NCBI GenBank assembly: GCA_002320815.1
Contig: DCLA01000042.1
Location: forward strand, 27,671-91,670
Reading direction: 5' to 3'
Length of the DNA: 64,000 bases
Source of the DNA: Myxococcales bacterium UBA1660
GTDB lineage: Bacteria > Myxococcota_A > Polyangia > Polyangiales > Houyiibacteriaceae
The notes beneath the pieces are model-generated. The model was given only the letters and a program-made list of their open reading frames with translations, made no database searches and was not told where the DNA came from. Of this stretch, positions 1 through 8,022 are shown piece by piece. Position numbers and translations under genes: made by a program. The first letter of the stretch is position 1. Each line of letters starts with the position of its first letter.

Positions 1-73
1 GCTCCGTGTCGGTCTGCACGTCCACGAAGCCCGACGTCGTCCGCAGGACGCGGCCCTGCACCAGCTCGCTCAC
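1..73 (-). CDS. Partial N-terminus, possibly ribosome small-subunit GTPase RsgA
   Basis: Only the first 24 codons are inside the window. The frame opens with GTG and reads VSELVQGRVLRTTSGFVDVQ, which resembles the OB-fold start of RsgA (YjeQ), the circularly permuted GTPase acting in 30S maturation. The GTG start overlaps the TGA of the upstream radical SAM gene as GTGA, so the two are probably cotranscribed. No GTPase motif is visible here, so the family call rests on a short N-terminal similarity and is tentative. Confidence 0.4.
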   Translation of the reverse strand, partial: MSELVQGRVLRTTSGFVDVQTDTE

Positions 74-1260
74 GACTCGTCTCCCGGGAGCTGCTCGGCG
101 AGCCGCTCCATGTTCAGCTCCCGCTCGGCGGTGCGGCGGGACTCCGAGCGCCGCCGGGCTTCGAAGCGCCGGAGGCCCTGGTCGGTGAGCTGCCCCACCA
201 CCGGCAGCGCCTTCGGGTCGCGGGTCGCGCGGGCCTCGTCCTTGGCGCGGGCCACCCGCGCGGCGTGGGCCTGGCGCCACTGGTCCATCGTGAGGCGCTC
301 CCGCGCCGGGTCGCTGGGATCCGCCAGGATCGAGCGCACCACCGCGTCCCGGTCGACGAAGAGGGGCGCCAGCTCCGCCGGGTCGTAGCCGTTGCCGCGG
401 TCGAAGAGCCCGCCGCAGATCTCGCGCACGGTGCAGCGATCACAGCCCTCGGCGTAGAGGTGACCCCACTCGGTCTGCCGCACGCCCTGCTTGGCGTCGA
501 GGAAGTACACGATGCGCTCTTCGCCCTTCACGATCTTGCGGGTCTCGGTGCTGGCCCACGCGAAGTCGGCCATGTAGCAGAGCGGGACCTTCTCCACGCG
601 GAAAGTTCGCCCGGTCTTGTGCAGGTGGCGCATCGCGCGGTGCAGCGAGACCTCGAAGTCGGCCAGCCGCGGGGTGAAGCGCGCCTGGTTCACCTCGGCC
701 CGACCCATCGAGGGATCCAGGTTGTTCCACACGAAGTGCCGCAGCGCGGGGAAGCGCTCGGTGAGCACCTTCACGTTGCGGTCCAGGGTCGCCGCGTTGA
801 GCCGGTTGATGACGCAGTTGATGTTCACCTCGAGGCCCACGGCGAGCGCGTTCTCGATCGCCGCGAAGGCCCGCTCGAGGGTCCCCTCGGTCCCCCGGAG
901 CTCCGCCTCGACCTCGGGGTCCACCGAGTAGACCGACACGTGCACGAGCTGGAGCCCCGCCTCGGCCATCGCGTCCGCGAAGCGCCGCTCGGCGAGCCGG
1001 TGCCCGTTGGTGATCATCCGGACGTGGAGCCCCCGGGAGCGCGCGTACGCGGTGACCTCGGGGAGCTGGGGGTGCAGCGTCGGCTCGCCACCGGTGAGGA
1101 TGATCCCGAAGTAGTCGCGGTCGACGAAGTCGTCGACCAGGGCCTTCATGGACTCCAGCGTGTGGCTATAGGGCGTGGTCGGGTTCGAGCAGAACCCGCA
1201 CACGTGGTTGCAGTGTCGGACGACCTGCAGATAGCCCAGATTGGCCACGGGCCGCAGCAT
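70..1260 (-). CDS. Radical SAM protein with C-terminal SPASM-like cysteines
   Basis: The 396-residue protein starts with the radical SAM cluster motif CNHVCGFC (CxxxCxxC) near residue 17, followed by the GGEPTLHP SAM-contact motif about residue 57. A second cysteine group, CDRCTVREICGG, lies near residue 278 and looks like a SPASM/twitch-type auxiliary cluster. The tail is Arg-rich. The family performs 5'-deoxyadenosyl radical chemistry; many SPASM members modify peptides or act as maturases, but no substrate peptide gene is visible beside it. The downstream partial gene overlaps by 4 bp. The specific reaction is unknown. Confidence 0.8.
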   Translation of the reverse strand: MLRPVANLGYLQVVRHCNHVCGFCSNPTTPYSHTLESMKALVDDFVDRDYFGIILTGGEPTLHPQLPEVTAYARSRGLHVRMITNGHRLAERRFADAMAEAGLQLVHVSVYSVDPEVEAELRGTEGTLERAFAAIENALAVGLEVNINCVINRLNAATLDRNVKVLTERFPALRHFVWNNLDPSMGRAEVNQARFTPRLADFEVSLHRAMRHLHKTGRTFRVEKVPLCYMADFAWASTETRKIVKGEERIVYFLDAKQGVRQTEWGHLYAEGCDRCTVREICGGLFDRGNGYDPAELAPLFVDRDAVVRSILADPSDPARERLTMDQWRQAHAARVARAKDEARATRDPKALPVVGQLTDQGLRRFEARRRSESRRTAERELNMERLAEQLPGDES

Positions 1261-1297
1261 AGCCCGGGAGCCCCGATGGGGCCCCGAAGAGTGGCGT

Positions 1298-2272
1298 TCA
1301 GTCGGTCGGGCCTTCGCAGACTTCGCTGGGCCGGGGTCCCTCGTCGGTCACGGGGAGCGAGAAGCCGAGGCGCCGACCCTCCGGACCGTTGACGGCGACC
1401 TGGTACACCGTCCCCGGCTCGAGCTCGGGGAGCACGCACTCGTACTCCCGGCGCATGCAGACCGTGGGGCAGCCCTCGGCGCAGTCGCTCCGCTTCATGG
1501 TGGGCTCCACGGCGACGGTGGGCACGAGCGCGGTGGTGTCCACCCAGGCATGACAGACGCCGGGGGTGTCCCCGCAGGTCCCGCACTGGTCGACCACGGT
1601 GATCGTCTCGCGGGCGCCGGCGCGGGCGGTCTCGGGGTGACAGATCTCGCCCGCCCGGACGAGCTCCGAGATGCCGGTGGCTCGACACTCGTCGGGCTCC
1701 GCCGGGGTCCGGCAGATCTCGCCGGCCGCGGGGCTGCCCGCGGCCAGGGAGAACACGGGCCAGCGGTTCGAGCCGTCGTCCACCCACACCTGGTGGACGC
1801 CGGGCGCCAGCGCCGGCAGCGCGCAGGATCCCTCGATGTAGGGGAAGCAGCCATCGCAGAGGAGGTCGTCCGCGCAGATCGCCGTGTGCAGCACGACCTC
1901 GAGCCCCGTGGGTGCGTCGACGGTCTCGACGGAGCAGGAGACCCGCTCACCGCAGTAGCATCGGTCGGGCCCGCCGATGGACACCGGCAGCTCGAAGGGC
2001 ACGTTGGCCGGCACCGCGCGGGTGCCGCAGCTCACGTCGAAGGCCTCGGGGCCGCAGCCGGGCTCGACGGCGAAGTCCACCGGGGGCGGCGTGGAGTCGA
2101 GGTACACGGGGAGGTCCACCGGCCGCGGCGCCATGTCCCGCGGCCCCATGTCCCGCGGCGGCGGCGCGTCGCCGATGTCGTCGGTGCTGGAGCCGTCGTC
2201 GTCGGAGCCGTGGAGTCCGAAGCAGCCGGTGGCGAGAAGGAGCGAGACGGAGAAGATCGTGGAACGCATCAT
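1298..2272 (-). CDS. Secreted lipoprotein, Cys-rich, function unknown
   Basis: Starting at the second of several possible starts, MMRSTIFSVSLLLATGC, gives a signal peptide with a lipobox-like ATGC. It is followed by an Asp/Pro linker (PRDMGPRDMAPRP) typical of myxobacterial surface lipoproteins. The remaining roughly 270 residues contain many paired cysteines and two similar halves (both have a Cys-rich stretch ending in a valine-rich beta segment), suggesting two disulfide-stabilised beta domains. No catalytic motif is recognised. An in-frame ATG 32 codons upstream exists but would bury the signal peptide. Confidence 0.7.
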   Translation of the reverse strand: MMRSTIFSVSLLLATGCFGLHGSDDDGSSTDDIGDAPPPRDMGPRDMAPRPVDLPVYLDSTPPPVDFAVEPGCGPEAFDVSCGTRAVPANVPFELPVSIGGPDRCYCGERVSCSVETVDAPTGLEVVLHTAICADDLLCDGCFPYIEGSCALPALAPGVHQVWVDDGSNRWPVFSLAAGSPAAGEICRTPAEPDECRATGISELVRAGEICHPETARAGARETITVVDQCGTCGDTPGVCHAWVDTTALVPTVAVEPTMKRSDCAEGCPTVCMRREYECVLPELEPGTVYQVAVNGPEGRRLGFSLPVTDEGPRPSEVCEGPTD

Positions 2273-2397
2273 TGGCACGGTTCGGCACGGGAAGAGCGCC
2301 GCGGCTCGGTGACTCGCACGTCGCGTGCCACCCGGGACCCAAGGTCCGACCGGCCGCGTGGTACTCATGGGGCCCCACCGGGGTGAGGAGGGTTTCC

Positions 2398-3951
2398 ATG
2401 TTCAGAGCACTCGGAGCGCTGGTCGCGCTCGGCGGGCTGGTCGCGGCGAGTCCGGTCCAGGCCTTCTGTGGATTCTACGTGAGCGGCGCCGACGCCTCGC
2501 TCTACAGCGACGCGACGATGGTCGTGATGATGCGCGAGGGCACGACCACCGTGCTCTCGATGCAGAACGACTACCAGGGGCCGCCGGAGGCCTTCGCGCT
2601 GGTGGTCCCGGTGCCCGTGGTCCTCGAGGAGGAGAACGTGAAGATCCTCCCCCACGAGGTCTTCGACCGGGTCGACGCGCTCGCCGCCCCGCGCCTCGTG
2701 GAGTACTGGGAGCAGGACCCCTGCCGACCCATGATGCGCTACCGCGGGGGCCCCGGCGGCATCCCGGCCCCGGTGGCCATGGCCGAGAGCGCGGCCGCGC
2801 CCACCGACGAAGGGGTCACCGTCGAGGCCGAGTTCGCCGTCGGCGAGTACGACATCGTCGTGCTCAGCGCCCGCGACTCCGGCGGCCTCGATCGCTGGCT
2901 GCGCCGCAACGAGTACAACATCCCCGAGGGCGCCGAGCCGGTGCTCCGGCCCTACGTCGAGCAGGCCACCAAGTTCTTCGTGGCCAAGGTCGACCCCTCG
3001 CGGGTCACCTTCCAGGGCAACCGCGCGGTGCTCTCGCCGCTGCGGGTCCACTACGACAGCGACACCTTCTCGCTCCCGGTCCGCCTGGGGCTCCTCAACA
3101 GCAGCGGCGTGCAGGACCTCATCGTCCACGTGCTCGCCCAGGGGCAGCGCTACGAGGTCGCCAACTACGAGAACGTGACCATCCCCACCAACATCCGGGT
3201 GGTGAACGAGGTACGGGAGGACTTCGGCGGCTTCTACCGCTCCCTCTTCGACCGCGTCCGCGAGCGCAACCCGCACACGGTGGTCACCGAGTACGCCTGG
3301 GACGCGAGCTCCTGCGACCCCTGCCCGACCCCCGCGCTCTCGCCCGCCGAGCTCGCCACCCTCGGCGGTGACGTCGTCGGCGCCGGCCCGGGCCAGTCCT
3401 TCGTGCTCACCCGCTTGCACTACCGCTACGAGAAGGAAGACCTGGACCACGACCTCGTCTTCCGCGCCGCGCCGCCCATCGTCGGTGGCCGCGGGATGCC
3501 CGACGCCGAGGGATCCCTGGCCGAGCGCGAAGCGGTGCAGATGGGCGGCATCAACAACTTCCAGGGCCGCTACGCCATCCTGCATCCCTGGGAGGGCGCG
3601 GTGGCCTGCGAGGCGCCGCAGCGCGGCCAGTGGGGCGGGCCCCCGGGCGGGGCGCAGCCGCATCCCCTGGCGGCAGCGGGGGGCCCCTCGGCGACGCCGC
3701 GTCCGGCGGCGCGGGCGTCCCTCGGGGCCCTGGTGGCCGCCGACGTCGAGTCCATCGACCTCCGAGCCGGTGACGCCGCCGCCCCGGCGACCGAGCCCGC
3801 TCCCCAGCCGGAGCCCACCCCGGTGCCGGCGGCGACCCACTCCGGCGAGGGCGGCTGCGCCGGCTGCTCCGTGGGCTCGACCGGCTCCGCCCTCCCGCCG
3901 CTGGTCCTGGTCCTCTTCGCCCTCAGGCGAAGCCGACGACGGCGAGGGTGA
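2398..3951 (+). CDS. DUF2330 domain protein with MYXO-CTERM-like anchor
   Basis: Begins at ATG 8 bp after a GAGGAG ribosome site, giving signal peptide MFRALGALVALGGLVAASPVQA. The following FCGFYVSGADASLYSDAT and VVPVPVVL segments are characteristic of the DUF2330 family, secreted proteins common in myxobacteria. The C-terminus has a Pro/Ala linker, then CAGCS, a hydrophobic stretch and a terminal RRSRRRRG cluster: the layout of the MYXO-CTERM sorting tail. The protein (517 residues) is therefore probably exported and processed or anchored at the surface. Function of DUF2330 is not established. Its last 29 bp overlap the convergent permease gene. Confidence 0.85.
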   Translation: MFRALGALVALGGLVAASPVQAFCGFYVSGADASLYSDATMVVMMREGTTTVLSMQNDYQGPPEAFALVVPVPVVLEEENVKILPHEVFDRVDALAAPRLVEYWEQDPCRPMMRYRGGPGGIPAPVAMAESAAAPTDEGVTVEAEFAVGEYDIVVLSARDSGGLDRWLRRNEYNIPEGAEPVLRPYVEQATKFFVAKVDPSRVTFQGNRAVLSPLRVHYDSDTFSLPVRLGLLNSSGVQDLIVHVLAQGQRYEVANYENVTIPTNIRVVNEVREDFGGFYRSLFDRVRERNPHTVVTEYAWDASSCDPCPTPALSPAELATLGGDVVGAGPGQSFVLTRLHYRYEKEDLDHDLVFRAAPPIVGGRGMPDAEGSLAEREAVQMGGINNFQGRYAILHPWEGAVACEAPQRGQWGGPPGGAQPHPLAAAGGPSATPRPAARASLGALVAADVESIDLRAGDAAAPATEPAPQPEPTPVPAATHSGEGGCAGCSVGSTGSALPPLVLVLFALRRSRRRRG

Positions 3952-4669
3952 TGGACACGCCCAGGACCGCGTAGGTGAGCGCGGTCCCGCGGCGGGACTC
4001 GCCCGCCAGGCCCAGCGGCTCCCGGAGCCGCCGCCCGAGCGCGTTGCCGGCCACGATGGCCGCGGCGACCACCAGGGCGTCGGCGAGGGTCCGGGAGCTC
4101 ACCACGTCACTGGCCCCGTAGGCCACCAGCCGCGCGACGTGCATGCAGATGGCCGTCAGCGAGGCGGTCACCATGAACCGCTCGCCCCGGGCACCCGCGG
4201 CGAGCAGGAGCGGTCCCAGGACGAGGCCCCCGCCGCCGCCGGTCGCCGCCAGGATCCCGCCGACGAAGCTCCCGGCGCCGATGGCCCAGGTCGGCGGCGC
4301 CGGCCACCGATGTCGCCGGCCCCAGAGCTCGTGGACCACGGCCAGGAGCGCCACCCCCAGGATGACCACGCGCAGCGTCCCTTCGGGGAGGCGGACCGCC
4401 GCGAACCCGCCGAGGAGCGCGCCGGGGACCGCGCCGATCACGAAGGGCGCCGCGAGCCGCCGGTCGAGGTGCGCCCGGAAGAGGGTGACCCGGTGGACGT
4501 TCCCCAGCAGCAGCGCCGGCGCCGCCGTCGCCAGGGCCCGGGTCGGCTCCCAGAGAGTCGCCAGGGCCAGGGTGAGCACCAGCCCGCCACCGAGCCCGGC
4601 CAGGGTGGAGACGCTGCCGGCGACGAGGCCGAAGAGCGTCAGGAGGAGCATCGTGTCCAGGTCGGCCAT
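3923..4669 (-). CDS. TauE/SafE-family membrane permease (DUF81)
   Basis: A 248-residue polytopic protein with two homologous halves, each opening with a Gly-rich segment (GLVAGSVSTLAGLGGGLVL near residue 12 and GSFVGGILAATGGGGGLVL near residue 143), diagnostic of TauE/SafE sulfite/organosulfur anion exporters. The start MADLDTMLLL is preferred; an ATG 12 codons upstream adds only charged residues. It is transcribed away from a LysR regulator across a 74-bp gap holding a LysR-type box, which suggests that the regulator controls it. The substrate (sulfite, sulfoacetate or a similar anion) cannot be read from sequence. Confidence 0.85.
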   Translation of the reverse strand: MADLDTMLLLTLFGLVAGSVSTLAGLGGGLVLTLALATLWEPTRALATAAPALLLGNVHRVTLFRAHLDRRLAAPFVIGAVPGALLGGFAAVRLPEGTLRVVILGVALLAVVHELWGRRHRWPAPPTWAIGAGSFVGGILAATGGGGGLVLGPLLLAAGARGERFMVTASLTAICMHVARLVAYGASDVVSSRTLADALVVAAAIVAGNALGRRLREPLGLAGESRRGTALTYAVLGVSITLAVVGFA

Positions 4670-4724
4670 GACCCCAGGCTGGGCGCGCGCCGACTTTCCA
4701 TCCAATCGATTGTTCGAAGCGATA

Positions 4725-4743
4725 CGATAAGCATTGGTTATCG
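4725..4743. promoter_or_regulatory. LysR-type T-N11-A inverted repeat
   Basis: CGATAA, seven bases, then TTATCG: a perfect inverted repeat containing TAAGCATTGGTTA, which fits the LysR-family T-N11-A box. It abuts the ATG of the LysR gene and sits about 55 bp upstream of the divergent permease start, the classical place for an autoregulatory and activating LysR site. A TACGAT -10-like hexamer overlaps it. Confidence 0.7.
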
Positions 4744-5625
4744 ATGTTCGACTCCTTCGCCCACCTCCTGCTCATCGTGGAGCACGGCACCTTCACCGAA
4801 GCCGCCCGCCACGCCCACCTCAGTCAGCCGGCGCTGACCGCGTCGATCCGGCGCCTCGAAGAGGCCTTCGGTGCGCAGCTCCTCCACCGCGGCCGGCGCG
4901 GCGCCAGCCTGACCGCCGCCGGCGAAGCGCTGCTGCCGCGCGCCCGGGCGGCCCTGGCCGCGGTCGCCGAGGGCCGTCGCGCGGTCGACGAGGTCCTCGA
5001 GCTGCGGGTCGGCGAGGTCCGCCTCGGCGCCGGCGCCACGGCGTGCACCTACCTCCTGCCGGCGGAGATCGCGCGCTTCCGGAAGACGCACCCCGGCGTC
5101 CGCTTCACCCTCCGGGAGACCACCACCGACGAGGCGCGGGAGGGGGTCCTGCAGGGCGATCTCGACCTGGTGGTCACCAGCATCGGCGGCTCCGGCCCGG
5201 CGCCGTCCACGCATCTCCTCACCGACGAACCCTGGCGGATGGACGAGCTGATCCTGGTGGCCGCGCCCGACCTCGAGCTCGAGGGCGCGCGCTACCTGAC
5301 CTTTCGCCCGGGATCGACGACTCGCGATCTCTTCACCGCGCTCTTCCCCGAGGCGGACATCGTGATGGAGCTGCACTCGATCGCGGCGGTGAAGGGCCAC
5401 GTGCGCGCCGGCCTGGGGATCGCGCTGGTCAGCCGGGACGCGGTCCGCGACGACCTGCGGCGGCGGAAGATGGTGCGCGTCTCGGACGCGCGAACGCCGG
5501 TGCGGCGCGAGCTGCGCCTGGTGCACCGGGGTCTCGAGCGACTCTCGCCGGCGACGGCCGCGCTCCGGGAGCAGTTGCTCGAGCGCGGGCCCGGGAGTCG
5601 TCCCTCCCGGAGGAGGAAAGGCTGA
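4744..5625 (+). CDS. LysR-family transcriptional regulator
   Basis: 293 residues, normal for the family. The N-terminal winged HTH (FTEAARHAHLSQPALTASIRRLE, split here as residues 17-39) is typical, with LLPRARAAL linker helix and a periplasmic-binding-protein-like effector domain from about residue 90. No ribosome site precedes the ATG; the operator ends on the base before it, so translation may be leaderless. Divergent from the TauE/SafE permease, its likely target. Followed after 1 bp by a strong hairpin. Confidence 0.92.
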   Translation: MFDSFAHLLLIVEHGTFTEAARHAHLSQPALTASIRRLEEAFGAQLLHRGRRGASLTAAGEALLPRARAALAAVAEGRRAVDEVLELRVGEVRLGAGATACTYLLPAEIARFRKTHPGVRFTLRETTTDEAREGVLQGDLDLVVTSIGGSGPAPSTHLLTDEPWRMDELILVAAPDLELEGARYLTFRPGSTTRDLFTALFPEADIVMELHSIAAVKGHVRAGLGIALVSRDAVRDDLRRRKMVRVSDARTPVRRELRLVHRGLERLSPATAALREQLLERGPGSRPSRRRKG

Positions 5626-5626
5626 C

Positions 5627-5657
5627 GCCCCGAGGGGGTTGGAGGCCCCCCCGGGGC
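5627..5657 (+). terminator. GC hairpin after the LysR gene
   Basis: Arms GCCCCGAGGGGG and CCCCCCCGGGGC form a 12-bp stem with one A-C mismatch and a 7-base loop, starting 1 base after the stop codon. There is no U tract, so it may stop transcription only inefficiently or protect the 3' end. Confidence 0.6.
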
Positions 5658-5938
5658 CGGGGTGTCAGCTGGGGTGTGTTGGATGGGTGCTGGCGCTCGC
5701 GTCTCCGCGAGCCCGACTCGCCAGGCCGGGGTGTGTGGCCCGCGAGATGGGTCTACTCTAGGCCGGTGACGCGCCGCGTCAACCTCGCCAGGGACCGCGA
5801 CACCTCATTTTACGCACTCGAAATATTTGGCATTTTCGGGGCCCTGGCCGGATTGGGGCGCGTATGACGCGCCGAGTCGAAGCAGCGCGTCAGGGTTGAC
5901 GCGCACCACCCCCGCGGCGCGCCACGACACCCCTGCGA
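5658..5938. other. Gene-free stretch with clustered TGACGCG motifs
   Basis: Between two convergent genes. No credible reading frame. It holds TGACGCG/CGCGTCA five times in 138 bp (5767-5904), two as paired inverted repeats: TGACGCGCCGCGTCA at 5767-5781 and GCGCGTC-N6-GACGCGC at 5885-5904, plus a near copy at 5865-5879. A short AT-rich patch (5808-5837) unlike the surrounding DNA lies between them. Confidence 0.5.
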
Positions 5939-6505
5939 TCAGCCGGGGGCGGCGGGCGGCAGCTCCCCATCGGACCCACCGGGGTTGCCGAAGGGGGCGC
6001 CCATCGGCGCGTCGCCGACCTCCCGATGCTGGCGCAGCGCCCAGCGGACGGAGGGGAACGCGAGCTCGTCCCAGGGGATGTCGTGCCAGCGGAAGAGCCG
6101 GACCTCCTCGCTCTCCGGACCGGCGCCGATGGCCTCGTCCCGGAGCGTGGCCCGGTAGATGAGCTGGATCTGACTGAGGTGCCGGAGCGCATAGACGGCC
6201 AGCAGGTCTCGGACCTCGATCCTCGCGCGCGCTTCTTCCCACGCCTCCCGCGCGGCCCCTTCCTCGGGCAGCTCCTGCTCCTCGAGGAAGCCGGCGGGGA
6301 GGGTCCAGAAGCCGGCGCGGGGCTCGATGGCCCGCCGGCAGAGCAGGATGCGTCCCTCCAGGGAGACCACGGCGCCGACGACCACCTTCGGGTTCTGGTA
6401 GGCCACGAAGCCACACCGCCGACAGACCTCGCGTTCGCGCTCGTCGCCTTCCGGGACCCGGCGGTCGAAGAGGGGGAGATCCACGTCGGTGTCGGAGGCG
6501 CTCAT
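5939..6505 (-). CDS. Nudix hydrolase
   Basis: 188 residues from the preferred ATG (MSASDTDVDLPLF). One zinc-ribbon half, VCRRCGFVAYQNPKVVVG, precedes the Nudix fold, as in the NudC-like/ADP-ribose-pyrophosphatase-like family. The Nudix box GFLEEQE...REAWEEARA (about residues 67-90) keeps the G-x5-E and RExxEE acids that bind metal, but the usual Gly after EE is Arg. It should hydrolyse a nucleoside diphosphate linked to another group; the substrate is not evident. A Gly/Pro-rich tail ends the protein. Direct repeats lie in its upstream region. Confidence 0.85.
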   Translation of the reverse strand: MSASDTDVDLPLFDRRVPEGDEREREVCRRCGFVAYQNPKVVVGAVVSLEGRILLCRRAIEPRAGFWTLPAGFLEEQELPEEGAAREAWEEARARIEVRDLLAVYALRHLSQIQLIYRATLRDEAIGAGPESEEVRLFRWHDIPWDELAFPSVRWALRQHREVGDAPMGAPFGNPGGSDGELPPAAPG

Positions 6506-6560
6506 GTTCGCGATGATGCCCGATGTGCTCCGGTCGCGGCACCGCTCACGGGCAGGAGCC

Positions 6561-6591
6561 ACGTCCAGAATTGGAGAGACGTCCAGAATTG
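6561..6591 (-). repeat. Two direct copies of ACGTCCAGAATTG
   Basis: Exact 13-bp direct repeats 18 bp apart (6561-6573 and 6579-6591), 55-86 bp upstream of the Nudix start. The position suits an operator, or it may be a local duplication. Confidence 0.5.
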
Positions 6592-6592
6592 A

Positions 6593-6624
6593 CGACGCCC
6601 GCCCCATGAAGGGAGCGGGCGTCG
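6593..6624 (-). terminator. Hairpin downstream of the YtxH gene
   Basis: CGACGCCCGC and GCGGGCGTCG form a perfect 10-bp stem with a 12-base loop, 18 bp past the stop of the YtxH-domain gene on the minus strand. No U tract. Confidence 0.6.
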
Positions 6625-6642
6625 ACGCGAAACGATCCAGGG

Positions 6643-7086
6643 TCAGTTGGTGGACACGCGGGTGCCACCGATGGTGGCGGTCTCCGAGGACGAGAGGTCG
6701 GACGAGGGGATCGCGCTAGCGCTCGTCGACGTCGCGTTCTCGGGACGGGTAGGGTCCACGTCACCGAAGATCCCGGCGAGCTTCTTGCGGAGCTCGGGGC
6801 CGGTGGCGGGAGCGAGCAAGAGGGCCGCGCCCGCACCGACGACCACACCGGCGACGATGCCGGCCATGACCAAGGTGCCCGCGTTCGGCGCCTGCGACGC
6901 GCGCATCAGACCCGCGCGCAGGAGACCGGTGTCGAGGCCATCGATGGCGGTGGTGCGCCACTCGGCCGGGGTGCGATCGATCGCCTGCTTGGCCCAGCGC
7001 TTCACGTCGTCTTCCGAGACGTTCTCGGAAGCCTTCTTGAGGGCGTAGATAGCGGCGGCCTTCATCATCGTGCTCTGCAGGCTCAT
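6643..7086 (-). CDS. YtxH-domain small membrane protein
   Basis: 147 residues, starting MSLQSTMMKAAAIYALKK behind an AGGAGA ribosome site. A single membrane segment about residues 73-92 (AGIVAGVVVGAGAALLL) is followed by APATGPELRKKL, the YtxH (general stress/Gly-zipper) signature. The C-terminal 35 residues are Ser/Thr-rich. YtxH proteins are small, often stress-associated, and of unclear function. The gene stands alone between hairpin and divergent PAP2 gene. Confidence 0.8.
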   Translation of the reverse strand: MSLQSTMMKAAAIYALKKASENVSEDDVKRWAKQAIDRTPAEWRTTAIDGLDTGLLRAGLMRASQAPNAGTLVMAGIVAGVVVGAGAALLLAPATGPELRKKLAGIFGDVDPTRPENATSTSASAIPSSDLSSSETATIGGTRVSTN

Positions 7087-7278
7087 GGGTTCTCCTTGGG
7101 TTGCCGGACCGAAAGTGGGCCGGGGTGGTTCTTGGTTGCTCGGGGTAGTTGCAGATCCCAGGCCAGCCCTGGGCTCGACGATCCGCGGATCGATCGTGGC
7201 ATCCCACCCCGGGCCCGGGGCGAGACGGCGCGCACTCCGTAATGAGTGGGTCACCGATCCGTCGCGCTAGGGTCACCC

Positions 7279-8022
7279 ATGGACTCCCCTCGCTTTCACC
7301 GCAGCCACCTCTCGGCCGCCGTCGCGCTGCTCGTCTTCGTCGCGCTCCTGGTCACGGTCCTCTTCGAACAGGGACCGGTGCTCTTCGACAGCATCGTGCT
7401 CCAGGGCCTCGAGGCGTGGCGGACGCCGGCGCGGACGGACTTCATCCGCGGGCTCACCGGGCTCGGGAACAAGGAGTTCATGATCCCGGCCTCGGTCGTG
7501 GTGGTGCTGGTGGTCGCCTGGCGTTCGCGGCGCGCGGCGGTCTTCCTGGCCGCGAGCTACATCGGGTCGGCGCTGCTCAACGAGGGCCTCAAGATCGCCG
7601 TCGATCGTCCGCGGCCGAGCATCGTGCTGCGCGTCTACGAGCCGCGCGGCCTCTCGTTCCCCAGCGGACACAGCCAGGGCACGATGGCCTTCGCGCTGGG
7701 CCTGGTCCTCGTCTTCTGGAGCCTGCGCTTCGAGTGGCGCGGGCGGATGCTCGCCATCCTGGCGCTACCCCTGGTCGTCGGCTGGACCCGGACCTACCTC
7801 GGCGTGCACTACCCGAGCGACGTGCTCGCCGGGTGGTGCCTGGCGACGGTCTGGGTGACCGCTTGCTATACCTGGTTCCGGCACGACCACCTGCCGCCCT
7901 TCGCCAAGGCGCCCGAGGAGGTCCCCGAGCTCCGCGAAGAGGTCAGAGAATCTGCTCGATCGGACGAGGACCCGACGGAGGCGTCCGAGTCCGCCGCGGC
8001 GGTCGCACCGCCGCCTCGATGA
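7279..8022 (+). CDS. PAP2-superfamily membrane phosphatase
   Basis: 247 residues with about six membrane helices. All three PAP2 motifs are present: KIAVDRPRP (K-x6-RP, about residue 104), PSGH (about 127) and TRTYLGVHYPSD (R-x5-H-x3-D, about 170). Members dephosphorylate phosphatidate, phosphatidylglycerophosphate or undecaprenyl pyrophosphate at the membrane surface; which one is not decidable here. An ATG 11 codons upstream is possible. The final 80 bp overlap the convergent cpaB-like gene, encoding a Ser/Ala/Glu-rich, dispensable-looking tail. Confidence 0.88.
   Translation: MDSPRFHRSHLSAAVALLVFVALLVTVLFEQGPVLFDSIVLQGLEAWRTPARTDFIRGLTGLGNKEFMIPASVVVVLVVAWRSRRAAVFLAASYIGSALLNEGLKIAVDRPRPSIVLRVYEPRGLSFPSGHSQGTMAFALGLVLVFWSLRFEWRGRMLAILALPLVVGWTRTYLGVHYPSDVLAGWCLATVWVTACYTWFRHDHLPPFAKAPEEVPELREEVRESARSDEDPTEASESAAAVAPPPR

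Noticed and set aside
70..1260. Considered a peptide-maturase (RiPP) locus for the SPASM radical SAM protein
   Set aside because: No precursor peptide, protease or exporter nearby; next gene looks like RsgA.
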